64,000 nt of DNA from Shewanella jiangmenensis (GTDB lineage: Bacteria > Pseudomonadota > Gammaproteobacteria > Enterobacterales > Shewanellaceae): contig NZ_JAHEPS010000005.1 in the NCBI RefSeq assembly GCF_018596335.1, forward strand, positions 285,374 through 349,373. Reading direction: 5' to 3'. Shown one piece after another: positions 53,382 through 61,825 of the stretch (its first letter is position 1; each line of letters starts with the position of its first letter). Made by a program: the position numbers and the translations under genes. Below the pieces are notes generated by a model, which was given only the letters and a program-made list of their open reading frames with translations, was not told the origin of the DNA and did no database searches.

Positions 53382-53720
53382 ATGTGGTGGAGAATCTTAC
53401 TGGTCGTGCTTGCCTGCCTGCTGACCGGCGCCCACTTTTTACGTTATGGCAATTTGCTTGGGGCGCTGGCGTTTGCGGCGGCGCCGCTGCTGTGTTTCGG
53501 TAACGCCTATTTGCTGCGGGCGCTGCAACTGCTGCTCCTTGGCGCTGTGATAATGGTCTGGGGCGTGGCAACCTTCGACTATGTCAGCATTCGTCTGGCA
53601 AGCGGCGCGCCGTGGCTCAGGTTAATCCTTATCATGTCCGGCGTGATGGCATTTGTGGCCACTGCCGCCTGGGCGGTCGAAGGGTTACTGGCGAAAAAGC
53701 GCCTGCAAACCGCAAGCTGA
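53382..53720 (+). CDS. Small four-helix membrane protein
   Basis: 112 residues with about four hydrophobic helices: LLVVLACLLTGAHFLRYGNLLGALAFAAAPLLC, ALQLLLLGAVIMVWGVATF and LILIMSGVMAFVATAAWAVEGLL. Family not recognised. The ATG at 53382 has AAGGT six bases upstream. It lies 158 bp after the secreted-protein gene with no strong terminator seen between them, so it might be read from the sigma-54 promoter too; this is uncertain. Function unknown. Confidence 0.75.
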   Translation: MWWRILLVVLACLLTGAHFLRYGNLLGALAFAAAPLLCFGNAYLLRALQLLLLGAVIMVWGVATFDYVSIRLASGAPWLRLILIMSGVMAFVATAAWAVEGLLAKKRLQTAS

Positions 53721-53732
53721 AGGCCGCAGGCA

Positions 53733-53782
53733 TTAACAGTACAGACAGATCCGAAAGCTGCAGCTTTAACAGTACAGACAGA
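53733..53782. repeat. Direct repeat TTAACAGTACAGACAGA, two copies
   Basis: 17-bp exact copies at 53733 and 53766, in the short gap before the convergent ABC permease gene, with further GGCCG...GCCTTT fragments. Confidence 0.75.
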
Positions 53783-53858
53783 GCAAAAGGCCGAAGCCTT
53801 TAACTGAACTGAGCTGCAGTCGTTAAATTCAATACCTGCAGTCACATATGCAATCTCG

Positions 53859-55361
53859 TCAGCAGCGTTGCGGCTGACGAAGTTGCTCGCCCATCACCCG
53901 CCTGGCAATGGCATCCACCGCCACGTTCAGCATGGCGGTAACGCCCATCAGTAACAGCGCGCCCGAGAAGCGGATTTCGGAAAAATTGCTGTCAATGTAA
54001 AACCCGAGTGTCGCGACCCCGAGCATCCCAAGGATCGCGGTTTCACGCAAAATCACCTCAAAGCGGTAAAACAGCAGCGCCATCATGCCGGGATAGATCC
54101 GTGGCAGCACCTGATAGCCAAAGCCATCCAAGCCACGGCAGCCCTCGGTTTCAAGCCCGCTGTCTTTGATATTTTTACCGCTAAGAAACGCAATCAAACC
54201 GGCATTGTGCACCCCAAGCGCCAGTATCGCAGGCAACATGGAAGGCCCAAAGAGCAGCATAAAGACAAAGGCAAGAATGTACTCAGGCACCGAGCGCGCA
54301 AGCAGCAAGCCAAAACGCTGCGCGCCAGCGCCAATCCGCCCGATAAGGGCTGTATAGCCAAGGGGTAACAGCAGGCACACCAACAAATGAGTAAGGCCAA
54401 GCGCAGCAAAGGCCAGCACCAGAGTAGCGCCAATCCCCTCAAGCGCCTGGGTTTGCAGCAGCTCAAAAGCCCAGCTGGCGCTTTGCCCCAAGGCCGCAGC
54501 AAGCCCGAGCTCCCCAAGCTGCCAGTCGCGAATAGCCTGCGGCCAGATATCTTCACTGACAAAACGCCAGATAAGCTGGGAGTCGATATTGGCAACCGGC
54601 GGCAAGAACCACAGCGCAGCGATAAAGTAGAGCGGCAACAAGGCCTTTTTGCACCAATAAGGCAAGGTACCGATAAGCGCAATAAAAAGAATCAGCAGCG
54701 CCGCACCCTCGCTGTAGTGCCCTTGCTTGAAGGCACTTTCGAGATGAAACCCGAGCGTCGGCATGCCCACAAAGCCAAGCACGGCACTGGAGCGCAGCGC
54801 ACATTCAAAGCGGTAACGCACATAGGCAAGGAGCTGCGGCAACACATGGGCAACCTTGCCATAAAGCCAGCGGCTGACGGCATCGCTGCCATAGGGCAAG
54901 CTTGCGTAGGTCACTTTGGGCGCCTGACACAAAATATCGTGAAATACCCGCGCAAAGGTGGTGCCGTAGGGCAGCGCGAGCGCGAGAATTCCGGTAACGG
55001 GCGAGAGGCCAAAAAGCTGCAAAAACAGCAGTGCCCAAAAAATCTCATGTATGGCGCGGATAAAGGCGCACAGGGCGGCAACGATGGGATGATGGTAAAC
55101 GAGCGACAAGGGCACGCCGATAATAAGCCCAAGCCCGACACCAAGAAGAGCAAAACTCACGGTTTGCCACAGCGCATCGATAAGCTGCTCGGTGGCAAAA
55201 AAGTCCGGCGTCAGCACGCCCGACAGCATGCGCCCCAGCTCATTCCAGGGCTCAAGGGCGATGATTTCCGTATCGGCAAGGATAAACGCCAGCAGGCAAA
55301 GCGCCCACAGCGACAGCGTCAGGCGCTGCCAGCGGCCAATAAAGCGAAGCCGGTTTGTCAC
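53859..55361 (-). CDS. Fused PhnE-type ABC permease (two permease units)
   Basis: 500 residues, about twice the size of PhnE. Two permease units, about 1-250 and 260-500, each have the EAA-like loop: LPYGTTFARVFHDILCQAP with GSDAVSRWLYGKVAHVLPQLLAY, and LGVHNAGLIAFLSGKNI with GCRGLDGFGYQVLPRIYPGMMALLFYRFE. So one polypeptide supplies both permease halves. It overlaps the ATPase gene by ATGA. The substrate is set by the partner binding protein (PhnD-like): phosphonate, phosphite or possibly selenate. Confidence 0.87.
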   Translation of the reverse strand: MTNRLRFIGRWQRLTLSLWALCLLAFILADTEIIALEPWNELGRMLSGVLTPDFFATEQLIDALWQTVSFALLGVGLGLIIGVPLSLVYHHPIVAALCAFIRAIHEIFWALLFLQLFGLSPVTGILALALPYGTTFARVFHDILCQAPKVTYASLPYGSDAVSRWLYGKVAHVLPQLLAYVRYRFECALRSSAVLGFVGMPTLGFHLESAFKQGHYSEGAALLILFIALIGTLPYWCKKALLPLYFIAALWFLPPVANIDSQLIWRFVSEDIWPQAIRDWQLGELGLAAALGQSASWAFELLQTQALEGIGATLVLAFAALGLTHLLVCLLLPLGYTALIGRIGAGAQRFGLLLARSVPEYILAFVFMLLFGPSMLPAILALGVHNAGLIAFLSGKNIKDSGLETEGCRGLDGFGYQVLPRIYPGMMALLFYRFEVILRETAILGMLGVATLGFYIDSNFSEIRFSGALLLMGVTAMLNVAVDAIARRVMGEQLRQPQRC

Positions 55362-56086
55362 GCGCCATCGCCCCTGACGTTGCTCGGAAGATCGCCCGCG
55401 ACATAGCCACTGACGTCGACCTGATCTGGTGAAGCCTGGGCATAAAACTCATCAAGCTCGGCAAGGCTTAGCTTATTTGCGGGGCTATCGAGGGTAAGGC
55501 GACCATCGGCAATCCCTAGGATACGGTCAAAATGCGCCAGTGCCTGCGCCCGGTTATGCAGCACCATAATCACGGTTTCGTGCCGTGCAATGATGAGCTC
55601 AAGTACCCTATCGGCCATGGCCGGATCGAGTGCCGAAACGGGTTCATCACCGAGAAACAACGGCTTTTGCTGGTACAAAGCGCGGCCGATGGCGACCCGC
55701 TGGCGCTGCCCGCCGGAGAGGCGGCTCACCAACTGGCTTGGCGGCATATCAAGCTCCAGCGCATCACACAGGGCGCTGACTTCCGCAAGCCTTGATGTAA
55801 ACGGGGTGATGAGATTGGCGATGTTGTACAGGGCATTGTGGCGTGCCAACGCGCCCATGTAGATGTTGTGGTAGAGACTGAGGCTCTCGACCAAGCCCTG
55901 TGACTGGGCACAGAGCGCCGACACCGACGCCAACTGCCCATGGATATGGTTCAGCAGCGTGGATTTACCGGCGCCTGATACTCCGAGAATGGCGACCTTT
56001 TCCCCAGCCTTAAACGACACCGAGAGATCATGAATGATCTCCCGGTCTGCGTAACCCAGGGTCAGATGCTGAAGTTGAAGCAGCAT
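55358..56086 (-). CDS. PhnC-type ABC transporter ATPase
   Basis: 242 residues. Walker A GVSGAGKST, Q-loop region LCAQSQGLVESLSLYHNIYMGALA, signature LSGGQRQRVAIGRAL, Walker B PLFLGDEPVSALD and switch His in VLHNRAQAL. The NIYMGAL region is typical for PhnC-like ATPases. The ATG at 56086 is used; a TTG five codons earlier would overlap the binding-protein gene by 8 bp. It lies in the middle of the binding protein, ATPase, permease operon. Confidence 0.9.
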   Translation of the reverse strand: MLLQLQHLTLGYADREIIHDLSVSFKAGEKVAILGVSGAGKSTLLNHIHGQLASVSALCAQSQGLVESLSLYHNIYMGALARHNALYNIANLITPFTSRLAEVSALCDALELDMPPSQLVSRLSGGQRQRVAIGRALYQQKPLFLGDEPVSALDPAMADRVLELIIARHETVIMVLHNRAQALAHFDRILGIADGRLTLDSPANKLSLAELDEFYAQASPDQVDVSGYVAGDLPSNVRGDGA

Positions 56087-56093
56087 TCGCGAC

Positions 56094-56948
56094 TCAGTCA
56101 ATCAGTCCGATGGCTTTGGCCACGTCTTCAACCGGCTTGAAATCTTCGTTGTCGGCAGGGATAAATGACTGACGCGGGAAAGACGCAAGCAAATCAGGAT
56201 CTTTCATCTCAAGCAGCGCCGCAGTGAGCTTGGCCTTAAACCCTGCGCCAAATTTGGCATCCAGATCGCCGCGCACCGACCATTGGTAGTCAGGGTACGC
56301 CGGGCTTTCCCACACCACCGACACCTTGGCGGTATCTACCTTGCCTTCGGCAACCATGGAGTCCCACACCTTGTAGTTTACTGCGCCCACCTGATACACA
56401 CCGGCCTCAACCTGGGCCACGGTGCGGCTGTGATCGCCTGAGAAACCTACGCGCTTGAAGAGGTCGTCCGGACGCTTGCCAAGGTTACGCTCGATAAAAA
56501 ACTGTGGCATCAAGCGGCCTGAGGTGGAATCTTTTGAGCCAAAGGTAAAGGTGTAACCGCCAATGGCCGGAAAACTCTCCTGCTTGGTTAACCCAGTGCT
56601 GTGGTGGGCGATAAAGTAGCTTTTGAAAAACTGATCTTCATAACCCTGGGCAATGGCTTCAGAGCCGGGCACCAGACGGCGCGCCTGAACGCCGGACAAA
56701 CCGCCAAACCAGGCAAGCTGCACCTGATTGTTACGAAACGCCGTCACCGCCGCTGAGTAGGATTTTACCGGCACATACTGCACATCCACACCCAGTTTGG
56801 TTTCGAGATAATCGGCCACCTTGTCAAAGCGGCTGCGCAGCTTGGTTTCATCTTCATCCGGAATAGCGGTAAAGGTAAAAGTGGCAGCGTGGGCACCGGC
56901 AGATATGCCAATCATCATCACGGTCAGTAACTTGGCAAAAGCGTTCAT
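56094..56948 (-). CDS. PhnD-type periplasmic binding protein (phosphonate or selenate)
   Basis: 284 residues. Signal peptide about 1-21 (ending AHA). TFTAIPDEDETKLRSRFDKVADYLETKLGVDVQYVPVKSYSAAVTAFRNNQVQLAWFGGLSGVQARRL is the PhnD/PtxB fold start. GSKDSTSGRLMPQFFIE and GVYQVGAVNYKVWD line the ligand site. The AIPDEDE start resembles the branch annotated as putative selenate ABC binding proteins; whether it truly binds selenate, phosphonate or phosphite is open. It is first in its operon. Confidence 0.87.
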   Translation of the reverse strand: MNAFAKLLTVMMIGISAGAHAATFTFTAIPDEDETKLRSRFDKVADYLETKLGVDVQYVPVKSYSAAVTAFRNNQVQLAWFGGLSGVQARRLVPGSEAIAQGYEDQFFKSYFIAHHSTGLTKQESFPAIGGYTFTFGSKDSTSGRLMPQFFIERNLGKRPDDLFKRVGFSGDHSRTVAQVEAGVYQVGAVNYKVWDSMVAEGKVDTAKVSVVWESPAYPDYQWSVRGDLDAKFGAGFKAKLTAALLEMKDPDLLASFPRQSFIPADNEDFKPVEDVAKAIGLID

Positions 56949-57069
56949 CTTGAGTTCCTTAGGGCAAATTCGATGGCGGATTGTAGCCTATCCCGAAAGC
57001 CATACAAAGGCTTTGCGCCGCCAAGTCAGCGTTCATTAAGATATTTCGTCATACAATTCGGGGAATATT

Positions 57070-57098
57070 TTTACACTCAAGTCGTTAGCGCGTACACT
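57070..57098 (+). promoter_or_regulatory. Candidate promoter of phoPQ
   Basis: TTTACA, a 17-bp spacer and TACACT, with the phoP start codon 28 bp beyond the -10. Good sigma-70 match by eye. Confidence 0.6.
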
Positions 57099-57126
57099 GG
57101 CCGAAACTTGCATGGGAAGTTTGTTA

Positions 57127-57801
57127 ATGAGAATCCTCGTTGTTGAAGATGATCCTTTGCTGTCACATCACCTGAAAGTGCAATTAAGCGAGCTTGGCAA
57201 TCAGGTTCAGGTTGCCCACACCGCCCAGGAAGGTTTCTTTCAGGCCACCAATTACCCGATTGACGTAGCCATAGTGGATTTGGGCTTGCCGGATCAGGAT
57301 GGTATCGAGCTTATCACCCGCCTTCGCGACGCCGAGCTCAAGGCACCCATTTTGATCCTCACCGCCCGGGTTAACTGGCAGGACAAGGTCGAAGGCCTTA
57401 ATGCCGGCGCCGATGACTATCTGGTCAAACCCTTTCAAAAAGAAGAGCTGGTCGCCCGCCTCGATGCGCTGGTGCGCCGCAGCGCCGGTTTTGTCAAACC
57501 CAAAATCAGCTCAGGCTCGCTGGTGCTGGACCTTGCCGCCAAACAGGTGACCCTCGATGACGACATACTCGAAATCACCGCCTTTGAATACCTGATCCTC
57601 GAGTATCTGATGCGCCACAGTCACGAAGTGGTGGCCAAGCAGCGCCTGCTGGATGTGATTTATGGCGATAAAGAAGGCGACCCAAACACCATCGAGGTGA
57701 TGGTCAGCCGCCTGCGTAAAAAGCTCACCCGCGACGGCATGGATAACCCGATTGTGACTATCCGCGGTCAGGGCTACAAATTCAACCTGCCCTGTAATTG
57801 A
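57127..57801 (+). CDS. phoP: Response regulator PhoP
   Basis: OmpR-family regulator of 224 residues: receiver domain with phospho-acceptor Asp51 (AIVDLGLPDQDG) and Lys in LVKPF, and a C-terminal winged helix (LEITAFEYLILEYLM, TIEVMVSRLRKKL and TIRGQGYKFNL). It is close to E. coli PhoP along its length (ILTARVNWQDKVEGLNAGADDYLVKPF). The ATG at 57127 has GGGAAG seven bases upstream. phoQ follows two bases after the stop, so the pair is an operon. In E. coli the system responds to low magnesium and antimicrobial peptides. Confidence 0.93.
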   Translation: MRILVVEDDPLLSHHLKVQLSELGNQVQVAHTAQEGFFQATNYPIDVAIVDLGLPDQDGIELITRLRDAELKAPILILTARVNWQDKVEGLNAGADDYLVKPFQKEELVARLDALVRRSAGFVKPKISSGSLVLDLAAKQVTLDDDILEITAFEYLILEYLMRHSHEVVAKQRLLDVIYGDKEGDPNTIEVMVSRLRKKLTRDGMDNPIVTIRGQGYKFNLPCN

Positions 57802-57803
57802 CA

Positions 57804-59153
57804 ATGCGCTTCCAGCTCAAACCCAAACGCCGCCTGCTGACAAGGATGTACCTGACATCCCTGTCCATCATTACCCTGGTCGGCTTTGGGCTGGCGTGGA
57901 TGGTTAACATTCTCCACGCCCAAAACTCCTACAACGAAGAAACCGCGCAGCTGATTGCCGAAATTCCACAGGTAGCGGCAGAGCTTCGCGAGCACGACCT
58001 CATCCCCGACACCAGTGCCTGGCTTGAAGAAAACCGCAAGACCCAGCGCTATGTGATGGCGAGCTGCGATGACAGATTCAAGCAGGTGTGGACCTCTTCC
58101 ATGGCGGTTGACCGCGGCTTGTTTGATACCTGCGAGCGCTTTGCCGAAATCAAAGGCGAGTCACCGCCCTATTACCTGACCCTCTCGGATAACCGCGGCT
58201 ACTACATCTACATGCTTTCGGTGGATATTGCCAAGGTGCACTACAACCTGCTGGTGATGAAAGACGCCGAAAAGCTTGAGCAGGAATACAGTAAATTCAG
58301 CCGCCGTACCTACTTCAGGCTGGCATTGGTGCTGGTGCTGGCGTTGGTGCTGCTGGTCAGCGCCGCCTATTGGGGAATGCGGCCACTGGTCAGGATGCAG
58401 GAAGAGCTTAAATCCATCGCCGATGGCCGCGCCAAGTCGTTGTCGGGCGGTTATCCGGTGGAGCTTGAGGGCGTGACCCAGGCGCTCAACCAACTGCTGC
58501 AGCAATCTGCTGCGCAGCAGGAGCGATATCAAAACGCCATGAATGACCTTGCCCACAGCCTTAAAACCCGCCTCGCGGCGGTGCATGCGATTTTGGATGA
58601 TAAAGCGCTGGCACAGCAGGAGGCTGGCGAAAAAGTCATGGAGCAGGTGAGCCAGATGGATCATCTGGTGAAATACCAGTTAAAGCGCGCCATGCTGGGT
58701 CGTAAGGGTCTCAAGCAGGAGCAAACCAGCCTGCTGCCACTGGTCACCCAACTGTCGCAGATGCTGTTTAAAATCTACCGCGACAAAGACGTGCAGTTTT
58801 CAAGCCGTATTCCGCCCATGTTGCTGTTTCCCGGCGACAAGGGCGACATTATGGAGCTGTGCGGCAACCTGATGGAAAATGCCTTCAGGCTCTGTATCAG
58901 CGTGGTCAGGGTAAGCGCCGAGATAAACAGCCGCGGCGAGTTTGAACTCAGGGTCGAAGATGACGGCCCGGGCGTGGCCGACAGCCTCAAGCAAAAAATC
59001 CTGGAGCGCGGCGTACGCGCCGACACCCAAAGCCCCGGCCAGGGCATCGGGCTTGCTGTGTGCCATGAAATCGTTTCAAGCTACAACGGCACCCTCACCA
59101 TCGAAGAGTCTGTGCTCGAAGGGGCGCTGTTTAGGATCCGTATTCCGCTGTGA
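57804..59153 (+). CDS. phoQ: Sensor histidine kinase PhoQ
   Basis: 449 residues: membrane helix 1 (about 17-37), periplasmic sensor (about 40-165), helix 2 (about 170-192), HAMP, H-box MNDLAHSLKTRLAAVHAIL with His250, and HATPase (GNLMENAFR, DDGPGVADSLK, GQGIGLAVCHEIV). It is the partner of phoP, two bases downstream. Odd points: the Pro normally following HSLKT is Arg here; the sensor holds two cysteines (SCDD and TCERF) that could form a disulfide; and the acidic patch of enteric PhoQ is not evident. Start ATG 57804; a TTG two codons earlier also exists. Confidence 0.9.
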   Translation: MRFQLKPKRRLLTRMYLTSLSIITLVGFGLAWMVNILHAQNSYNEETAQLIAEIPQVAAELREHDLIPDTSAWLEENRKTQRYVMASCDDRFKQVWTSSMAVDRGLFDTCERFAEIKGESPPYYLTLSDNRGYYIYMLSVDIAKVHYNLLVMKDAEKLEQEYSKFSRRTYFRLALVLVLALVLLVSAAYWGMRPLVRMQEELKSIADGRAKSLSGGYPVELEGVTQALNQLLQQSAAQQERYQNAMNDLAHSLKTRLAAVHAILDDKALAQQEAGEKVMEQVSQMDHLVKYQLKRAMLGRKGLKQEQTSLLPLVTQLSQMLFKIYRDKDVQFSSRIPPMLLFPGDKGDIMELCGNLMENAFRLCISVVRVSAEINSRGEFELRVEDDGPGVADSLKQKILERGVRADTQSPGQGIGLAVCHEIVSSYNGTLTIEESVLEGALFRIRIPL

Positions 59154-59173
59154 TCCTGCGCTTTATTTTCCGT

Positions 59174-59200
59174 GAAAAGGCAGCTCTGCGGCCTTTTTCA
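59174..59200 (+). terminator. Probable terminator after phoQ
   Basis: AAAAGGC (59175) pairs with GCCTTTT (59191), with an inner CAG/CTG; imperfect, followed by TC. Confidence 0.55.
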
Positions 59201-59277
59201 ATCTGGGTTATGTGGCGGCTAATGTGCTGGCTTAGGTACCGGGTTAGGTGCGCCGCTTCGCCAAGCTCATCCACATA

Positions 59278-59328
59278 AAACAAGCCCATCAAACAAGCTC
59301 ATCAAACACGCACTTCAACAAGCACTTC
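59278..59328. repeat. Degenerate 13-bp tandem repeat at a gene end
   Basis: Units AAACAAGCCCATC, AAACAAGCTCATC, AAACACGCACTTC and AACAAGCACTTC. The stop codon of the PKHD gene (59327) lies in the last unit. Confidence 0.85.
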
Positions 59329-60022
59329 AGCCGAGCTGGGCGTAAAGCTGCTCGGCGCGGTTAAACATCACCCAGGAAGTGGCAATGTATTTGTCTGAAC
59401 TTTGCGGCACATTGCCCCTGTGGGTATGGGTAAAGCCCGCCGGCGCTATCACCATGGTGCCCCGTGTCGGCTTAATCTTGCGTTGTTGGTAAAAAAACTC
59501 GGTTTCGCCGCCCTCTTCCACATCATTGAGGTAAAACATGTACAGCACCACCCGGTGCAGCGCCTCGTTGTGGCCGTGCTGCGGAAACTGCTCCGAATGC
59601 CAGTGGGGATAGCCGCCCTTGCCCTGGGGATACTTCTGGATATTTATGGTGCCGCTGCGGTAAAGGTATTTCACCAGCGCATCGGCGCGTGGATGTCCGA
59701 GCGTGGGGTAATTGTCCGGCGTCAGTGTCACCGGCTGGCTTTTTTCATCCGCCACCTGCACAGCCACCGCGCCCATCAGCGCCATGGCATATTTGTCAAA
59801 ATAGCTGACGGCGCCTTTGAGTGCATAACCGAGCAGCTCGTTACGGATGGGGGTTAAATCATCAAAGGCATCGAGGGTAATGTCGCGGCTCAGCTTTTTC
59901 GTTTTATCGACACCGTTGCCGGTTCGGCCATCCGTTACCCCACTGTGGCTGTCGAGTATGGCGATTAATCGCTCACATAGTTCGTCCGGAATCGCATTGG
60001 GGTATACTTCGATGAAATCCAT
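59327..60022 (-). CDS. PKHD-type 2-oxoglutarate/Fe(II) hydroxylase
   Basis: 231 residues, prolyl-4-hydroxylase-like fold. Metal and cosubstrate sites: HWHSEQFPQHGH (first His and acidic ligand), VLYMFYLNDVEEGGETEFFYQ, GTMVIAPAGFTHTHRGNVPQSSDKYIATSW (distal His and the Lys/Arg for 2-oxoglutarate). It matches the PKHD family found in Shewanella; the substrate, perhaps a protein or siderophore-related compound, is unknown. ATG 60022; weak ribosome site. It is divergent from the HD-GYP gene. Confidence 0.85.
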   Translation of the reverse strand: MDFIEVYPNAIPDELCERLIAILDSHSGVTDGRTGNGVDKTKKLSRDITLDAFDDLTPIRNELLGYALKGAVSYFDKYAMALMGAVAVQVADEKSQPVTLTPDNYPTLGHPRADALVKYLYRSGTINIQKYPQGKGGYPHWHSEQFPQHGHNEALHRVVLYMFYLNDVEEGGETEFFYQQRKIKPTRGTMVIAPAGFTHTHRGNVPQSSDKYIATSWVMFNRAEQLYAQLG

Positions 60023-60134
60023 GTCACACTCAGGAAAAATACTTAGGGTGTATCATGCTGACACGATGGTTAAGTGATTGTAAAGTATTACCATTGAGCA
60101 AAGATGCACACTTCAGGTAATTGACCCGCACTCT

Positions 60135-61394
60135 ATGTCTAAAACCTTTAAGGTAAACGTCAACCAGCTACAGGTTGGAAATTTTGTCCGTCTGCCGGTA
60201 GCGTGGAAGGATCATCCGTTTCTGTTCAACAGCTTCCGCCTCAAACAGGATGACCAAATTCAGCTCATTCGAAGCCTGGGTATCGAACATGTGTTTGTCG
60301 ATATGGATAAAAGTGACGTGCCGCCGCTGCCGGCAACCGAGGCCGAAACCACTAACACCGAAACCAATCTCTCGCCGCTGCGTGAATCACTGAACGAAAA
60401 GAAGCAGGAGCAAATAGAGCAGCTAAAGAAAATGCGCCGAGAGCTTGGCAAAACAGAGCAGGAATTCGACCGCTCCCTCGCCAAGATGCGTAACCTTATC
60501 AGTAAGCTAAGGAACCGGCCGCTCAATGCGGTACAGGAAGCCGAGGAGCTTATTCAGGATATCGCCACGCAGCTCTTTTCCAGTGACAATCTGGTGCTGC
60601 ACCTGATGGGCGATGCCAAAAAAGATGAAGGTATTTACTACCACTCTTTGAACGTCTCTGTGCTGTGTATGCTGCTTGCCAAGGAGCTTGGATGGGACAA
60701 ACAGGACGTGGAAACCATTGGCCTTGGCGCCCTGTTTCACGATGTGGGGAAATTGCGGGTACCGGCGCAAATCCTTAAAAAAGCCCCGCCACTGACCCCA
60801 CCTGAGCTTAATTTTATCAAGCAGCATCCAAACTTTGGTGCCGATCTCTTGCGGCTTGCCGAAAGCTTTCCCGAGCGTGCGATGGCGGTCATCATCAATC
60901 ACCATGAGTTTCTGGATGGCAGCGGCTATCCCAAGGGGCTAAAACAGCACGAGCTATGCAATCTGTCGCAGCTCATTGGGGTGATAAACGAGTATGACAA
61001 CCTTTGCCATCCCGATCACAACGGTGCCAAGGCGCGCACGCCCTACGCGGCGCTGGCGTACCTGTTCAAACACTACAAGGGTAAACTCAATCAGGAGTTT
61101 ATCGGTAAGCTTGTCCGCATGCTTGGGATCTATCCACCGGGCTCCATCGTGGAGCTCTCCAGCGGCCAATTTGGCATAGTGATGGCGGTAAACCTCAGTA
61201 AATTGCTGCTACCGCGGATCATGGTGTATGACGCACTGGTACCCAAAGATCAGGCGCCCATCATCGATTTGGAGTCAGAAGGCCTGAGCATAGTCCGCTG
61301 CCTGCCTCCGGCGGCGCTGCCAGAGAAAATATTCAACTACCTCAACCCCCGCGAGCGGGTGACCTATTTCTTTGGTCAGGAAGGAAAAAGCTGA
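60135..61394 (+). CDS. HD-GYP cyclic-di-GMP phosphodiesterase
   Basis: 419 residues. N-terminal DUF3391 domain (about 1-110, VNVNQLQVGNFVRLPVAWKDHPF, SLGIEHVFVDMDKSD), a coiled coil (about 85-125) and the HD-GYP domain (about 135-345) with HSLNVSVLCMLLAKEL, FHDVGKLRVP, HHEFLDGSGYPKGLKQHEL. The GYP motif is intact, so it probably degrades cyclic di-GMP. A C-terminal extension of about 80 residues follows. A diguanylate cyclase gene lies at 42 kb. Monocistronic. Confidence 0.92.
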   Translation: MSKTFKVNVNQLQVGNFVRLPVAWKDHPFLFNSFRLKQDDQIQLIRSLGIEHVFVDMDKSDVPPLPATEAETTNTETNLSPLRESLNEKKQEQIEQLKKMRRELGKTEQEFDRSLAKMRNLISKLRNRPLNAVQEAEELIQDIATQLFSSDNLVLHLMGDAKKDEGIYYHSLNVSVLCMLLAKELGWDKQDVETIGLGALFHDVGKLRVPAQILKKAPPLTPPELNFIKQHPNFGADLLRLAESFPERAMAVIINHHEFLDGSGYPKGLKQHELCNLSQLIGVINEYDNLCHPDHNGAKARTPYAALAYLFKHYKGKLNQEFIGKLVRMLGIYPPGSIVELSSGQFGIVMAVNLSKLLLPRIMVYDALVPKDQAPIIDLESEGLSIVRCLPPAALPEKIFNYLNPRERVTYFFGQEGKS

Positions 61395-61518
61395 AACCTT
61401 TATAACCATGGCAAGCGTTACACTTAAGATATAGATACAAGTCGTCTTGCCGCCCTCGCCCCCTTTGTCTAGTGTGATTAGATAACCACGATCACCAGAC
61501 GTGATATGAGGGGGCGCC

Positions 61519-61824
61519 ATGACACCCTTGCCAGACTTCGATACCTTAAGATGGATGGCCGACAATGAGCCGGAGAAGCTTGAAACACTTCGCAGCCGCC
61601 TGACCCGCGAAGCCATCGACAATTCAGAAGGCAACAAAGCCCAGCTTGAGAGCCTGGTGTTTAACCTAGAGCAGCAGCTCGCCCGTTGCAGCAATCCCTA
61701 TCACAGGTGCGTGGTTGCCATGAGCATGATGCGAAGCAAACTCAGTACCCTGCAATCTGTTATCAACGAGCCGGACTTTTTGGAGCGCTCCAGCGCCGAA
61801 GTCATTCCGCTGTTTAAGGCGTGA
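61519..61824 (+). CDS. DUF3135-domain protein
   Basis: 101 residues, helical, cytoplasmic, function unknown. PLPDFDTLRWMADNEPEKLETLRSRLTREAIDNS and CSNPYHRCVVAMSMMRSKLSTLQSVINEP match the DUF3135 pattern common in Shewanella and Vibrio. The ATG at 61519 has GAGGGGG upstream. Its stop lies one base from the stop of corA on the other strand, so the two genes converge. Confidence 0.85.
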   Translation: MTPLPDFDTLRWMADNEPEKLETLRSRLTREAIDNSEGNKAQLESLVFNLEQQLARCSNPYHRCVVAMSMMRSKLSTLQSVINEPDFLERSSAEVIPLFKA

Positions 61825-61825
61825 A

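Noticed and set aside
54387..55406. 339-residue plus-strand frame
   Set aside because: Lys/Gln-rich shadow of the fused permease gene; no membrane or domain signal of its own.
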